Numbered from the stretch's first letter, positions 8,309 through 17,370 are shown. The stretch is DNA of 64,000 nucleotides from Caulobacteraceae bacterium (GCA_030446805.1 JAUJMO010000001.1:949241-1013240), one strand, 5' to 3'. The notes: generated from the sequence alone by a model not told the origin. Numbers and translations are program-made.

Positions 8309-9595
8309 TCAACCCGCCGCGGGGCCGCCCTCGGTCGCGGCCACAGGCTTGTTCAATTCCGTGACCGGCAGTTCGGTGACGCCCTTGGGCTTGTTGGGCG
8401 CCATCGGCAGATTGTCAGCGTAGGGGGCGGCGGGCGTCTCCGCCGGGGACCTGGCGACGGACGGCGCATCGCTCTTGGGCTGATCAAGCACTTCGTTGAT
8501 GCGGCGGATGTCCTCGGCCGTGGGCAGGCGCCGGCCGCCGATGATGGAGCGCACGCGGGTGGTCTGCTCGCCGTTGGCGTCCGCCACCACGATGGTCTCC
8601 ACCGTGATCGGCGCGCCTTCCGGCAGCCCCGGCAGCCCTTGCAGGTCGCCCGGACCCGGCCGCGCAGTTGGGCGAGCCGCCCGGCCGGCCAGCACCAAGT
8701 CCGACAGCCTCAGCTCGCCGCTGGGCGTATACCGGCTGGTGAAGGCGCGCGGCTGACCCGCCATGCCGGGCCAGCGGTAGAAGATGTGCGCTCCGATCTG
8801 CCCGACCTTGGTCAGGGACGGCCGCCAGTACGGCATCACATAATCGGCGTGATAGTGCGTGGCCGTGCCCACGACGGGCTGCACCCGCCCGTTCAGGGCG
8901 GCGACCGCCACCTCCTCGGCCTGCCGCCAGAACTGCGCCATGGGCGCCCGCAACAAGGATCCGTCGCAGGTGAAGCTGAACTGGCACCCCGTCCAGCGCT
9001 CCCAACCCTGGTAGACCACCCCGCACACCGAATTGGGATACTCCGGGTGCCGCACCCGGTTAAGCACGACCTGGGCCACCGCCTCCTGCCCCGCCCGGGG
9101 CTCCAGCGCCGCCTCGTAATAGACGGCCTGGGTCAGGCAGCGCAGCGCACGGGCGCGCTCGGCGCCGGTCTGCGCCTTCAGGAAGAAGGGTTTGGCCGGC
9201 GGCGCGCCGGAGCCCGGCAGGAGAGCGTTGATCTTGCGCGCGTCCTCCGTGGTGATCACGCCCAGCCCGAGACTGGGAGCCCGGCTCACGTCATAGCTGG
9301 CCCAGGCCGCCGGCCGCCCCCACAGATCGGGGTGGCGCGCGGGGTCGTGCCGGGACACGAGCTGCGCGAGCGAGGGATCGAAGCTGGCCTTCAGCTTGTA
9401 AAGCCGCGCCTCCGAGCCGTCCGCCGCTGCCAGCGCCGCCTCTCGCGACAGCTTCAGGTCGGACGTGGACTCAGGCGGACCCGACTCCGCCGACAAAGCG
9501 AAGCCCAGCACGGTGGCCGCAGCCAGCCCGCCCACGGCAAGGCCCGGTGCAACCCCCGGCTTGCGAGCCGTCTGTTTGAGGCGCGTTAAATCCAT
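8309..9595 (-). CDS. SleB/CwlJ-type cell wall hydrolase, membrane anchored
   Basis: About 428 residues from ATG 9595; in-frame ATGs at 9631 and 9652 would add up to 19 residues. A membrane segment (GLAVGGLAAATVLGFAL) near residue 20 suggests an inner-membrane anchor or signal with a periplasmic body. The Hydrolase_2 (SleB) domain at roughly residues 150-265 includes CLTQAVYYEAALEPRAGQEA and VAQVVLNRVRHPEYP. The Glu in YYEAA is the expected catalytic acid of this lytic-transglycosylase-like family. The C-terminus is Pro/Ala-rich. It likely remodels peptidoglycan. Confidence 0.88.
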   Translation of the reverse strand: MDLTRLKQTARKPGVAPGLAVGGLAAATVLGFALSAESGPPESTSDLKLSREAALAAADGSEARLYKLKASFDPSLAQLVSRHDPARHPDLWGRPAAWASYDVSRAPSLGLGVITTEDARKINALLPGSGAPPAKPFFLKAQTGAERARALRCLTQAVYYEAALEPRAGQEAVAQVVLNRVRHPEYPNSVCGVVYQGWERWTGCQFSFTCDGSLLRAPMAQFWRQAEEVAVAALNGRVQPVVGTATHYHADYVMPYWRPSLTKVGQIGAHIFYRWPGMAGQPRAFTSRYTPSGELRLSDLVLAGRAARPTARPGPGDLQGLPGLPEGAPITVETIVVADANGEQTTRVRSIIGGRRLPTAEDIRRINEVLDQPKSDAPSVARSPAETPAAPYADNLPMAPNKPKGVTELPVTELNKPVAATEGGPAAG

Positions 9596-9790
9596 GCACT
9601 GTTTCCACAGGTTGCGACGGGACCGCTCCATGTAGGAGCCTTCCCCAGCCATCCAACCGCGACAGACTGCCCGTCAATCAAGGCGAACTCGGGTCTTTGC
9701 CCTCCCCGGCGGTGTCCGGACCGAATTGGTGCGCTGCAGCGACGAATTCCGATTGCCGCGTCTTAACCGGTCCTTATATGCAGCAGGAGG

Positions 9791-9811
9791 TTATGCTCAC
9801 GCGTAGCATAA
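9791..9811 (+). promoter_or_regulatory. Palindromic operator 1 upstream of nadA (NadQ-like)
   Basis: Arms TTATGCT and AGCATAA flank a 7-nt centre. The same arms recur at 9859-9879, 68 bp downstream centre to centre. Paired sites ahead of nadA suggest a repressor sensing NAD status. From memory, NadQ regulators in alphaproteobacteria bind palindromes of this kind upstream of nadABC; that identity is inference and no regulator gene is in the window. Confidence 0.6.
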
Positions 9812-9858
9812 GCCCGAAGCCGGCGTCCTCGTGGCGACCGGCGTTTTTCGGGCCACTG

Positions 9859-9879
9859 TTATGCTCACTTTGAGCATAA
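9859..9879 (+). promoter_or_regulatory. Palindromic operator 2 overlapping the nadA leader (NadQ-like)
   Basis: The arms TTATGCTC and GAGCATAA are a perfect 8-bp inverted repeat around ACTTT, ending two bases before the GGAGG ribosome site of nadA (9881-9885). Binding here would block initiation or early elongation. Confidence 0.65.
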
Positions 9880-9890
9880 GGGAGGACGCC

Positions 9891-11003
9891 ATGGCCGACG
9901 GCTTCGCCGCTCCGGTGGATTTCGCAACCGGCTTCGCCCACGGTTTCACGCCGGAGGTGGAGGCGCTGACGGCGCCCTTGTTCGCCAAGCTGCAGGGCAA
10001 GGTGACGGCTTTCGAGTGGCGCCTGCACGCGCCCCTGATCGCCGAAATCCTGGCGCTGAAACGGGCGAAGAACGCCGTGATCCTCGCCCACAACTATATG
10101 ACGCCTGAGATCTTCCACGGCGTCGGGGACTATGTGGGCGACAGCCTTGGGCTGGCCCGCGAAGCCCAACGCGCCGAGGCGGAGGTCATCGTCCAGGCCG
10201 GCGTGCACTTCATGGCCGAGACCTCCAAGATTCTGTCGCCAGAAAAGAAGGTCTTGATCCCCGACCCGCTGGCGGGCTGCTCGCTGGCCAGCTCGATCAC
10301 GGGCGCCGATGTGCGGCTGATCAAACAACGCTATCCGGGCGTTCCGGTCGTCACCTATGTGAACACCACCGCCGATGTGAAGGCGGAAACGGACATCTGC
10401 TGCACCAGCGCCAACGCGGTGCAAGTCGTGGAGCATGCCGCGCGCGAGTGGGGCGTCGATCGCGCGATTCTGATCCCGGACGAGTTCCTGGCCCGCAACG
10501 TGGCCCGCCAGACCGACGTCAGGATCATCGCCTGGGCCGGCCGCTGCGAGGTGCATGAGCGCTTCAGCGCCGCCGACATCGCCGAAATGCGCCAATCCTG
10601 GCCCGACGCCGAGATCCTGGCCCACCCCGAATGCCCGACCGAAGTGCTTGAGGCGTCGGACTTCGCGGGCTCCACGGCCGCCATGAGCGACTACGTCAGC
10701 CAACGCAAGCCCAAGCGCGTGATCCTGATCACCGAATGCTCCATGGCCGACAACGTCGCGGTGGACGCGCCGGAGACCGAGTTCGTGCGCCCCTGCAACC
10801 TGTGCCCGCACATGAAGCGGATCACGCTGCAGAACATCCGCGACGCCCTGTTGTTCGACCGGTTCGAGGTCACCGTCGATCCCGCGATCGCCGAACGGGC
10901 CCGCGCCGCGGTCCAGCGCATGATCGACATGCCCCCGCCGGTGGTCCCCGCCCGCTACGACCTGGTCCGCGCCCGTCACCACGTCGATGTTGAACTGATC
11001 TGA
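9891..11003 (+). CDS. nadA: Quinolinate synthase
   Basis: The 370-residue [4Fe-4S] enzyme condenses iminoaspartate from NadB with dihydroxyacetone phosphate to quinolinate, in NAD de novo synthesis. The start is ATG 9891 with GGAGG six bases upstream; upstream in-frame codons lie in the operator region. Cluster cysteines expected for NadA are visible in [10 protein letters not shown] (Cys 130), [10 protein letters not shown] (Cys 219) and CNLCPHMKR (Cys 302/305). [20 protein letters not shown] is also conserved. It is the first gene of an operon with the macrodomain gene, nadB and nadC. Confidence 0.97.
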   Translation: MADGFAAPVDFATGFAHGFTPEVEALTAPLFAKLQGKVTAFEWRLHAPLIAEILALKRAKNAVILAHNYMTPEIFHGVGDYVGDSLGLAREAQRAEAEVIVQAGVHFMAETSKILSPEKKVLIPDPLAGCSLASSITGADVRLIKQRYPGVPVVTYVNTTADVKAETDICCTSANAVQVVEHAAREWGVDRAILIPDEFLARNVARQTDVRIIAWAGRCEVHERFSAADIAEMRQSWPDAEILAHPECPTEVLEASDFAGSTAAMSDYVSQRKPKRVILITECSMADNVAVDAPETEFVRPCNLCPHMKRITLQNIRDALLFDRFEVTVDPAIAERARAAVQRMIDMPPPVVPARYDLVRARHHVDVELI

Positions 11004-11005
11004 CG

Positions 11006-11503
11006 GTGCGGGTCGTCACGGCCGACATCACGACCTTGGCCGTGGGCGCCGTCGTCAACGCCGCCAACTCCAGCCTGCTGGGCGGAGGCGGCGTCGACGG
11101 GGCCATCCATCGCGCCGCCGGGCCGGAGCTGCTGGACGCTTGTCGCAAGCTCGGCGGCTGCCGCACGGGGGAAGCCAAGATCACGCCCGGTTTCCGCCTG
11201 CCCGCCCGCTGGGTGATCCACACCGTGGGCCCGGTCTGGCGCGGCGGTGGCGAGGGCGAGGGCGAGTTGCTGGCCGCCTGCTACCGCAACTCGCTCCAAC
11301 TGGCGCGCCAGCACGACGCCGGGACCGTCGCCTTTCCCGCGATCTCGACCGGGGTCTATGGCTATCCCAAGGAACTCGCGGCCGAGGTGGCCGTGAGCGC
11401 CTGCGCCGAGGCCCACGGTCTGGACGTCACCTTTTGCTGCTTCGACGCGCGCTCGGCCGAGCTGCACGCCGCCGCCCTCGCCCGCTTCGGAGCCGCCGCT
11501 TGA
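11006..11503 (+). CDS. Macrodomain protein (ADP-ribose / O-acetyl-ADP-ribose hydrolase type)
   Basis: A 165-residue single macrodomain of the YmdB/MacroD class. The N-terminal block [20 protein letters not shown] (about residues 16-35) contains the Asn and the Gly-rich loop that bind ADP-ribose, and [20 protein letters not shown] is the second phosphate loop. Such enzymes deacetylate O-acetyl-ADP-ribose or remove ADP-ribose from proteins. The GTG start is 3 bp after the nadA stop, and nadB starts inside its own stop, so it is firmly within the nad operon. A role in dealing with ADP-ribose derivatives made when NAD is consumed is inferred from context. Confidence 0.93.
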   Translation: MRVVTADITTLAVGAVVNAANSSLLGGGGVDGAIHRAAGPELLDACRKLGGCRTGEAKITPGFRLPARWVIHTVGPVWRGGGEGEGELLAACYRNSLQLARQHDAGTVAFPAISTGVYGYPKELAAEVAVSACAEAHGLDVTFCCFDARSAELHAAALARFGAAA

Positions 11504-13008
11504 TCGAGCGGGTCCGCCACGACGGCGTGCTTGTCGTGGGCGCGGGTCTGGCCGGCCTGTCCGCCGCACTCGCCTGCGCGCCGCGCCCGACCCTGGTGCT
11601 GTCGGCCGAGCCGCTCGGCGGCGGCGCCTCCAGCGCCTGGGCTCAAGGCGGGATCGCCGCCGCCGTGGGCGCGGAGGACAGCCCCGTCCTCCACGCCCGC
11701 GACACGGTCGCGGCCGGTGCGGGCCTGATCGACGCCGACCGGGCTCTCGCCCTGACGGAGCTCGGCCCGGCGGTGGTCGAGCGCCTCTCGGCTTTGGGCG
11801 TTCGCTTCGACGGCGACGGGACCCGCTACCACCTGAGCCTCGAGGCGGCTCACAGCCGACCGCGCGTGGCGCGCGTGGGCGGCGACGGCGCCGGGCGCGC
11901 CATCCTGGCCGCCGTTGGAGCCGCGGCGCTTGCGGCGCCGCACATCCAGGTCCGTACCGGCTTCCATGCCCGTGCCTTGCTGCAGGACGCCCCAGGCCGG
12001 GTCCGGGGGATTCTGGCGGACCAGGCCGGACGCCCGGTCGAGATCACCGCCTCAGCCACCATCCTGGCCACCGGAGGTCTGGGCGGACTCTACGCGGTCA
12101 CCACCAATCCTCGTGCGCTCCGCGGCGAGGGCTTGGCCATGGCCGCCCTGGCCGGCGCGGCCGTGCTCGACCCCGAGTTCGTTCAATTCCACCCCACAGC
12201 CATCGACCTGCGCCTGGACCCGGCCCCGCTCGCCACCGAAGCCCTTCGGGGTGAAGGCGCGATCCTCATCGATGGAACGGGCCGCCCGATCACGTCCGGC
12301 GTCCACCCGGACGGGGACCTCGCGCCCCGCGACGTGGTCGCCCGCGCGCTTCACCGGGCCGTTGCAGACGGCCGCGGCGCTTTCCTGGACGCGCGATGGG
12401 CGATCGGGTCCCGCTTCCCTGCAGCCTACCCCGCCGTCTTCGCCGCCTGCATGTCAGCCGGCCTCGACCCGCGCGCGGAGCCCATCCCCGTGGCGCCCGC
12501 AGCCCATTTCCACATGGGCGGGATCGAGATCGATGCGGACGGCCGCACCTCCCTGGCCGGCCTGTTCGCCGCAGGCGAATGCGCCGCCGGCGGCGTTCAC
12601 GGAGCCAACCGCCTGGCGTCCAACAGCCTCTTGGAGGCGGCCGGCTTTGGAGCCGCTACCGGCCAGGCGGCCGCCACGGAAGCCGACCCAGGCGCCTCGG
12701 CCCTCCCCCTTTCGCCGTCGCCTGAACTTCCCGAAGCCGACGTCCAGCGCCTTCGCGCCGCCATGACCCGCCACGCGGGCGTGATTCGTGACGCGCCCGG
12801 CCTGCGCCGGCTCCTGACTGCGATCGACGAGCTGGACGCACGGCATCCCGACGCCCTCCCCCTTGTCGCCGCCCGGCTGATCGCCGAAAGCGCCCTGGCC
12901 CGAGAAGAGAGCCGCGGGGCGCACCACCGCCTGGACTTCCCGGCTCGCGCCGAACCGGCCCAGCATTCGCGCCTGTTCCTCCCGCGCCGCGCCGCGCTCG
13001 CCGCCTGA
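11500..13008 (+). CDS. nadB: L-aspartate oxidase
   Basis: The 502-residue flavoprotein oxidises L-aspartate to iminoaspartate for NadA. The FAD motif [16 protein letters not shown] lies near the N-terminus, [15 protein letters not shown] is the characteristic AQGG loop, and the C-terminal region has [20 protein letters not shown] and [17 protein letters not shown]. The start is TTG 11500, which overlaps the macrodomain stop as TTGA. An open frame continues upstream, but that part is a shadow of the macrodomain gene. nadC follows with a TGATG overlap. Confidence 0.95.
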   Translation: MIERVRHDGVLVVGAGLAGLSAALACAPRPTLVLSAEPLGGGASSAWAQGGIAAAVGAEDSPVLHARDTVAAGAGLIDADRALALTELGPAVVERLSALGVRFDGDGTRYHLSLEAAHSRPRVARVGGDGAGRAILAAVGAAALAAPHIQVRTGFHARALLQDAPGRVRGILADQAGRPVEITASATILATGGLGGLYAVTTNPRALRGEGLAMAALAGAAVLDPEFVQFHPTAIDLRLDPAPLATEALRGEGAILIDGTGRPITSGVHPDGDLAPRDVVARALHRAVADGRGAFLDARWAIGSRFPAAYPAVFAACMSAGLDPRAEPIPVAPAAHFHMGGIEIDADGRTSLAGLFAAGECAAGGVHGANRLASNSLLEAAGFGAATGQAAATEADPGASALPLSPSPELPEADVQRLRAAMTRHAGVIRDAPGLRRLLTAIDELDARHPDALPLVAARLIAESALAREESRGAHHRLDFPARAEPAQHSRLFLPRRAALAA

Positions 13009-13844
13009 TGCTTCCCGACCTCCTCATCGCCCCCGTGGTCCGCTTGGCCCTGGCCGAAGACCTGGGCCGAGCCGGAGACATCACCGCTGCAGCCTGCGTT
13101 CCGGCCGACGCCCGTCTGTGCGCCGTTTTCGCCGCGCGTAAACCCGGCGTGATCGCCGGGCTGGACTGCGCACGCCTGACGGTCTCCGCGCTGGATCCCG
13201 CCGCTCGCTTCGCTTCCGAAGCCGCCGATGGCCAAGCCGTCCCGGCCGGCGCCGTCCTGGCCCGCGTGGAGGCGAACGCGCGCGCCCTCCTGGCCGCGGA
13301 ACGCACGGCGCTGAACCTGCTGGGCCGGCTTTCCGGGGTCGCCACCCTGACGGCGGCCTATGTCGCGGCGGTGGAAGGCACGGGCGCCCGCATCGCCGAC
13401 ACGCGCAAGACCACGCCTGGCCTTCGAGCCCTGGAGAAGCACGCCGTTCTCTGCGGAGGCGGGGTGAACCACCGCTTCGGCCTGGACGACGCCATCCTCA
13501 TCAAGGACAACCACATCGCCGCTTGCGGGGGTGTCGGGCCCGCCCTCCGGCGTGCGCGGGCCTACGCCGGCCACCTGGTCCGGATCGAGATCGAGGTCGA
13601 CACCCTGGATCAGCTCGATGAGGCCCTGGCCCAGGCTCCCGACGTGATCATGCTGGACAACTTCAGCCCCGAGGACCTTCGCACCGCCGTGGCCCGCGCC
13701 GCCGGTCGGGTCACCCTGGAAGCCTCCGGCGGCGTCTCGCTGCAGACCGTCCGCACCATCGCCGAAACGGGTGTGGACGTTGTCTCGGTGGGCGCGCTGA
13801 CCCACTCGGCCCCCGTGCTCGACATCGGGCTGGACGCGGTTTGA
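13008..13844 (+). CDS. nadC: Quinolinate phosphoribosyltransferase
   Basis: The 278-residue enzyme converts quinolinate and PRPP to nicotinate mononucleotide, CO2 and pyrophosphate, completing the pathway begun by NadB and NadA. Signatures seen are [73 protein letters not shown] and the phosphate-binding [20 protein letters not shown]. The ATG overlaps the nadB TGA. It is the last gene of the operon; no hairpin terminator is obvious after it. Confidence 0.97.
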   Translation: MLPDLLIAPVVRLALAEDLGRAGDITAAACVPADARLCAVFAARKPGVIAGLDCARLTVSALDPAARFASEAADGQAVPAGAVLARVEANARALLAAERTALNLLGRLSGVATLTAAYVAAVEGTGARIADTRKTTPGLRALEKHAVLCGGGVNHRFGLDDAILIKDNHIAACGGVGPALRRARAYAGHLVRIEIEVDTLDQLDEALAQAPDVIMLDNFSPEDLRTAVARAAGRVTLEASGGVSLQTVRTIAETGVDVVSVGALTHSAPVLDIGLDAV

Positions 13845-13899
13845 ACGGAACCCCTCCACCCGCGGACCCGTTCAGTCCGTGATATGTAGCGAGGCCACC

Positions 13900-14154
13900 A
13901 TGTCCCACTCCCCGCCCCCCGTCCCCGTAGACCAACGCAGTCCGGGCCCGAATTCAGCCGCCGGCCAGGACGCCACCACGGACGGAGCCAACTCCAACGC
14001 CGCCGTCACCCAGGGTCTGAACGATCCGCGCGACGAGGTCACCGACCTGCAATCCAGTCAGCCTGGCGACGCGGACGTGAACCTCAGCCAGCAGGGCCGC
14101 CACGGCGGGGTGGGTCAGAACACCACCCACCAGGGCCTCCAGCAGGATCGCTAA
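13900..14154 (+). CDS. Small disordered protein (84 aa)
   Basis: The ATG at 13900 is preceded by GAGG, and an in-frame ATG lies 21 bp further upstream. The 84-residue product is rich in Pro, Gln, Asn, Asp, Ser and Gly with no hydrophobic core, for example TDLQSSQPGDADVNLSQQG, and looks intrinsically disordered. No family is recognised. A second small hydrophilic ORF follows after 4 bp. Third-position GC and spacing support real coding. Function unknown. Confidence 0.6.
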   Translation: MSHSPPPVPVDQRSPGPNSAAGQDATTDGANSNAAVTQGLNDPRDEVTDLQSSQPGDADVNLSQQGRHGGVGQNTTHQGLQQDR

Positions 14155-14158
14155 ACCC

Positions 14159-14353
14159 ATGCCCGACAAACACCCCAACACGGTCCGCCACGGCGGGCCC
14201 GGCGCCAGCAGCGAGAACGCCAAGGAGCCTGCTCCGCCGCAGGTCGATCCGCGCCCGCCCGGCACGCCCACCAACACCAAGCACAGCGAGAGGTCCACGG
14301 GCGGGGGTGAGCGCGACCTCAATCACACCCACGACCCCAAGACCAAGAACTGA
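14159..14353 (+). CDS. Small disordered protein (64 aa)
   Basis: This ORF encodes a 64-residue hydrophilic protein starting MPDKHPNTVRHGGPGASSEN and ending HTHDPKTKN. It is rich in Pro, Lys, His, Gly and Asn with essentially no aliphatic residues. It follows the 84-residue disordered gene by 4 bp and precedes a membrane protein gene by 5 bp, so the three are probably co-transcribed. No family is recognised. The absence of stops in a short hydrophilic frame is weak evidence alone; tight packing is the main support. Confidence 0.5.
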   Translation: MPDKHPNTVRHGGPGASSENAKEPAPPQVDPRPPGTPTNTKHSERSTGGGERDLNHTHDPKTKN

Positions 14354-14358
14354 CACAG

Positions 14359-14742
14359 GTGACCTCCGGGGACGACCGTTCCATCCTTGGCGCCGGCCGC
14401 GGCAAGACCGCGGCCGGCGCGGTCTGGATCCTGTTCATCCTTGGCCCCTTCACCGGCGGCTTGACCGCCCTGGCCGGCTGGATCGTCACCGTGACCGCCA
14501 AGGGTGGAGCCGAGGGCTTGGCTCGCGACCACATGCACCGTCAAGGACGGTTGTTCTGGAGGGCGGTGCTCTTTGCAGCCCCGCTGGCCGTGATCAGCTT
14601 CATCGGCTGGATCACCCGCATCGTCCTGATCGGCTACCCGATCGGCTGGCTGGCGGCGGTCGGGTTCTTCGTTCTTTCCGCCTGGTTCGTGCTCACCAGC
14701 TTCTTCGGCCTGCTGCGGCTGCAGCAGGACCGGCTTTCCTGA
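14359..14742 (+). CDS. Small inner-membrane protein (DUF4870-like)
   Basis: A 127-residue protein beginning at GTG 14359 with about three transmembrane segments: AVWILFILGPFTGGLTALAG, AVLFAAPLAVISFIGWI and IGWLAAVGFFVLSAWFVL. The arrangement resembles small DUF4870-type membrane proteins but the match is by general pattern only. It sits between the disordered small ORFs and a GNAT gene on the same strand, with gaps under 10 bp. Function unknown. Confidence 0.65.
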   Translation: MTSGDDRSILGAGRGKTAAGAVWILFILGPFTGGLTALAGWIVTVTAKGGAEGLARDHMHRQGRLFWRAVLFAAPLAVISFIGWITRIVLIGYPIGWLAAVGFFVLSAWFVLTSFFGLLRLQQDRLS

Positions 14743-14749
14743 GGTCTTC

Positions 14750-15031
14750 ATGCCCGACACCTTTGCGAACGGCGTCAGCGACACCGGCCGGACCTTTGAG
14801 CTGTTTGAGAACGGCGCCCTGGCTTTCGCCGACTACCGCGCGGATTCCGGCCGGCTGATCATCCCCCACGTGGAAGCCGCCCATGCGCTGCGCGGGACCG
14901 GAACCGCCGGGCGCCTGATGGAAGGCGTGATCGACGCCGCCCGTCAACGGGGCCTCAAGATCGTCCCCCTCTGCCCCTACGCCGAGGCCTGGATGCGCCG
15001 CCACCCGGAGACGGCCGACCTACGCGCCTGA
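14750..15031 (+). CDS. GNAT-family N-acetyltransferase, minimal (YjdJ type)
   Basis: The 93-residue protein matches the short Acetyltransf_CG (YjdJ-like) GNAT family. LIIPHVEAAHALRGTGTAGRL contains the shortened acetyl-CoA pyrophosphate loop (R-G-T-G-x-A), and LKIVPLCPYAEAWMRRHPE is the typical C-terminal signature. These proteins probably acetylate small amines or protein N-termini; their substrates are unknown. It ends 25 bp before the VWA gene. Confidence 0.88.
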   Translation: MPDTFANGVSDTGRTFELFENGALAFADYRADSGRLIIPHVEAAHALRGTGTAGRLMEGVIDAARQRGLKIVPLCPYAEAWMRRHPETADLRA

Positions 15032-15056
15032 GACTCGCCGCCAGGATCGCCCGAGC

Positions 15057-16229
15057 GTGTTCCTTCGCTTCTTCACCGAACTGCGGCAGGCCAAGGTGCC
15101 GGTTTCGCTGCGCGAATACCTTACCCTCATGGAGGCGCTGGATCGGCAGGTGATCGACCGCACGGTGGAGGACTTCTACCACCTTGCCCGCGCGGCCCTG
15201 GTCAAGGACGAGATCAATCTCGACAAGTTCGACCGGGTGTTCGGCCAAGTCTTCAAGGGCTTGGAAGCTCTTCCCGGAGAAGACACGGTCGAGATCCCGC
15301 AGGATTGGCTCCGCAAACTGGCCGAGAAGTTCCTCACCGATGAGGAAAAGGCGCAGATCCAGGCCCTCGGCGGCTGGGACGCGCTGATGCAGACCTTGCG
15401 CCGGCGCCTGGCGGAACAGACCGGCCGTCACCAGGGCGGGAGCAAGTGGATCGGCACAGCCGGAACGTCGCCGTTCGGCGCTTACGGCTACAACCCGGAG
15501 GGGGTCCGCATCGGCCAGGACGCCGGCCGCCACGGCCGGGCGGTCAAGGTGTGGGACAAGCGCGAGTTCCGTAATCTGGACGACTCGGTCGAGCTCGGGA
15601 CGCGGAACATCAAGGTCGCGCTGCGACGGCTCCGCCGCTTCGCCCGCACGGGGGCGGCGGAGGAGCTCGACCTCGAGGGCACCATTCGCGGCACGGCGGA
15701 GAAGGGCTACCTCGACGTCCAGCTCCGTCCCGAGCGACGCAACGCCGTCAGGGTGCTGCTGTTTCTGGACGTGGGCGGCTCCATGGACGCTCACGTCAAG
15801 GTCTGCGAGGAGCTGTTTTCCGCAGCCCGGTCAGAGTTCAAGACGCTGGAGTTCTTCTACTTCCACAACTGCCTCTACGAGGGCGTCTGGACCGACAACC
15901 GCCGGCGGCAGGATCGGATCGCCACTTGGGACCTGCTGCACAAATACGGCCAGGACTACAAGGTGGTGCTGGTCGGCGACGCCACCATGAGCCCCTATGA
16001 GGTGACCGTGCCGGGGGGTTCGGTCGAGCACTGGAACGAAGAGTCCGGCGCTGTCTGGCTCCAGCGACTCACCGGGGGCTACGCCCACGCCGCCTGGCTC
16101 AACCCCGTGCCCGAGCGCTATTGGAACTACACGCCGTCGGTGCAGATCATCCGTCAGCTCATGAGCGGGCGCATGTTCCCGCTGACGCTTTCAGGTCTGG
16201 ACGCCGCCGCCCGCGAACTCGGCCGCTAG
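15057..16229 (+). CDS. VWA / CoxE-like domain protein
   Basis: A 390-residue protein starting at GTG 15057. The N-terminus MFLRFFTELRQAKVPVSLRE and the body match CoxE-like VWA proteins. A MIDAS-like motif appears as FLDVGGSMDAHVKV (D-x-G-x-S, about residues 237-250), near residues typical of VWA metal binding. Proteins of this group often work with MoxR AAA+ ATPases to mature metalloenzymes, but no AAA+ gene is seen in the window. Its stop overlaps the convergent methyltransferase gene by 4 bp. Confidence 0.88.
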   Translation: MFLRFFTELRQAKVPVSLREYLTLMEALDRQVIDRTVEDFYHLARAALVKDEINLDKFDRVFGQVFKGLEALPGEDTVEIPQDWLRKLAEKFLTDEEKAQIQALGGWDALMQTLRRRLAEQTGRHQGGSKWIGTAGTSPFGAYGYNPEGVRIGQDAGRHGRAVKVWDKREFRNLDDSVELGTRNIKVALRRLRRFARTGAAEELDLEGTIRGTAEKGYLDVQLRPERRNAVRVLLFLDVGGSMDAHVKVCEELFSAARSEFKTLEFFYFHNCLYEGVWTDNRRRQDRIATWDLLHKYGQDYKVVLVGDATMSPYEVTVPGGSVEHWNEESGAVWLQRLTGGYAHAAWLNPVPERYWNYTPSVQIIRQLMSGRMFPLTLSGLDAAARELGR

Positions 16230-17149
16230 CTGCGCTTGACGACGACGGCGCCGACAGCGGCGATCCGCTCCACGTTGAAATAGGCGGGGTGCCTCAACTG
16301 GCTCCCGAACACATCGGGATCGAGCTCGGCGTAGCGCAGGTCACAGCCCTCCGCCTCCAGCATCTCGGCCAGCGCGGTCCGGAACCGGTCCTCTCCGCCC
16401 ACGATCGCGCTGCCCGTGTAGAGCAACAGCCGCCCGCCTGGGGCTAGGCGCTGCGCCGCCGCCTCGGCCCAGTCGAAGGACAACTGCGCCCCCAGCATCC
16501 CGCCCCCGTCCCGGTAGGTTCGCCCCGAGTCGCTCCCGATGTAGGGCGGATTGGCCACCACCAGGTCGAGCGGCCCGCTGACCGCGTCCAGCCCGCTGGT
16601 CTCCACGCAATCCATCGGCACGCCTGCGTGGGCGGCGTTGACCCGCGCCAGGCGCACCGCCCGGTCGTTGATGTCCGTTCCGATCACCTCGGCGCCCGGA
16701 CAGCAGCCGGCGGCGACCACGGCGCCCACGCCCGCCCCCGTACCGATATCGACCAGGGTGCGCACGCCCTCCACCCCCGCCAGCTCCCGCCGGATGAAGT
16801 CGGCGAAGCGGTAGGTGTCCGGGCCCAGGAAGACGGCGTCGGCCGCCTTGGGCGGAAAGGCCGAATGCAGGAACAATCGACCGTGGACGGTGGAGACCCG
16901 GACCCGACTGAGCAAGCGCCGCCCCCGGCGCCCCAACACACCTCCCGCGGCCATCAAGCGCACGATCTCCGCCTCCAGGTCGCCCTCGTCAAAGGCGCGG
17001 CTCCAGCCGAACACCTCCCGAAGCCCCGTCGGCTTCAAGGGCCGGCGCCAGACGATCCGGTGCGTGTCCGGCGTCGGCGTCACAAAGACGTAGCCCCGGG
17101 CGGACAAGGCCTCGAGCAGCGCCAGCAGCGCTTCATCCTCTTCGGTCAA
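16226..17149 (-). CDS. Class I SAM methyltransferase with NPPY motif (HemK-like)
   Basis: The 307-residue protein has the SAM-binding motif VDIGTGAGVGAVVAAGCCPG, motif II ending EVIGTDINDRAVRLA, and DLVVANPPYIG, the NPPY signature of N-methyltransferases acting on glutamine, adenine or rRNA/tRNA bases. The N-terminal 100 residues form a separate helical region. The start is TTG 17149, supported by GGAGGGG five bases upstream. It is not the standard PrmC or PrmB by length and context, so the substrate is open. Confidence 0.82.
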   Translation of the reverse strand: MTEEDEALLALLEALSARGYVFVTPTPDTHRIVWRRPLKPTGLREVFGWSRAFDEGDLEAEIVRLMAAGGVLGRRGRRLLSRVRVSTVHGRLFLHSAFPPKAADAVFLGPDTYRFADFIRRELAGVEGVRTLVDIGTGAGVGAVVAAGCCPGAEVIGTDINDRAVRLARVNAAHAGVPMDCVETSGLDAVSGPLDLVVANPPYIGSDSGRTYRDGGGMLGAQLSFDWAEAAAQRLAPGGRLLLYTGSAIVGGEDRFRTALAEMLEAEGCDLRYAELDPDVFGSQLRHPAYFNVERIAAVGAVVVKRS

Positions 17150-17316
17150 TCCAGCCCCTCCGTGCAGCGCCCGTGGCGACGCCGATGCAGCGTCTAAGAC
17201 TTCGCCTGCGGCCGCAACGCAACGTCGGCAAGCCGACCAGGATGAGGCGCTTGGGGTGACAAGTCGCCGCCAAGCCTAGCGATTCGGAACTGCGGCACGA
17301 TCTGTGCGTAACGCCA

Positions 17317-17346
17317 GTCCGAAGCTCCCAGGTCCGAAGCTCCCAG
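17317..17346 (+). repeat. Tandem 15-bp direct repeat
   Basis: GTCCGAAGCTCCCAG occurs twice in perfect head-to-tail array, followed by a partial third unit (CCCGAAG). It lies 25 bp before the TTG start of the haem-oxygenase-like gene and could be its leader or a slippage-prone site. Confidence 0.8.
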
Positions 17347-17370
17347 CCCGAAGATCAACGAGTCGCCTCC

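Noticed and set aside
11140-11499. Upstream extension of the nadB frame
   Set aside because: It overlaps the macrodomain gene out of frame and lacks conserved sequence; TTG 11500 fits the family start.
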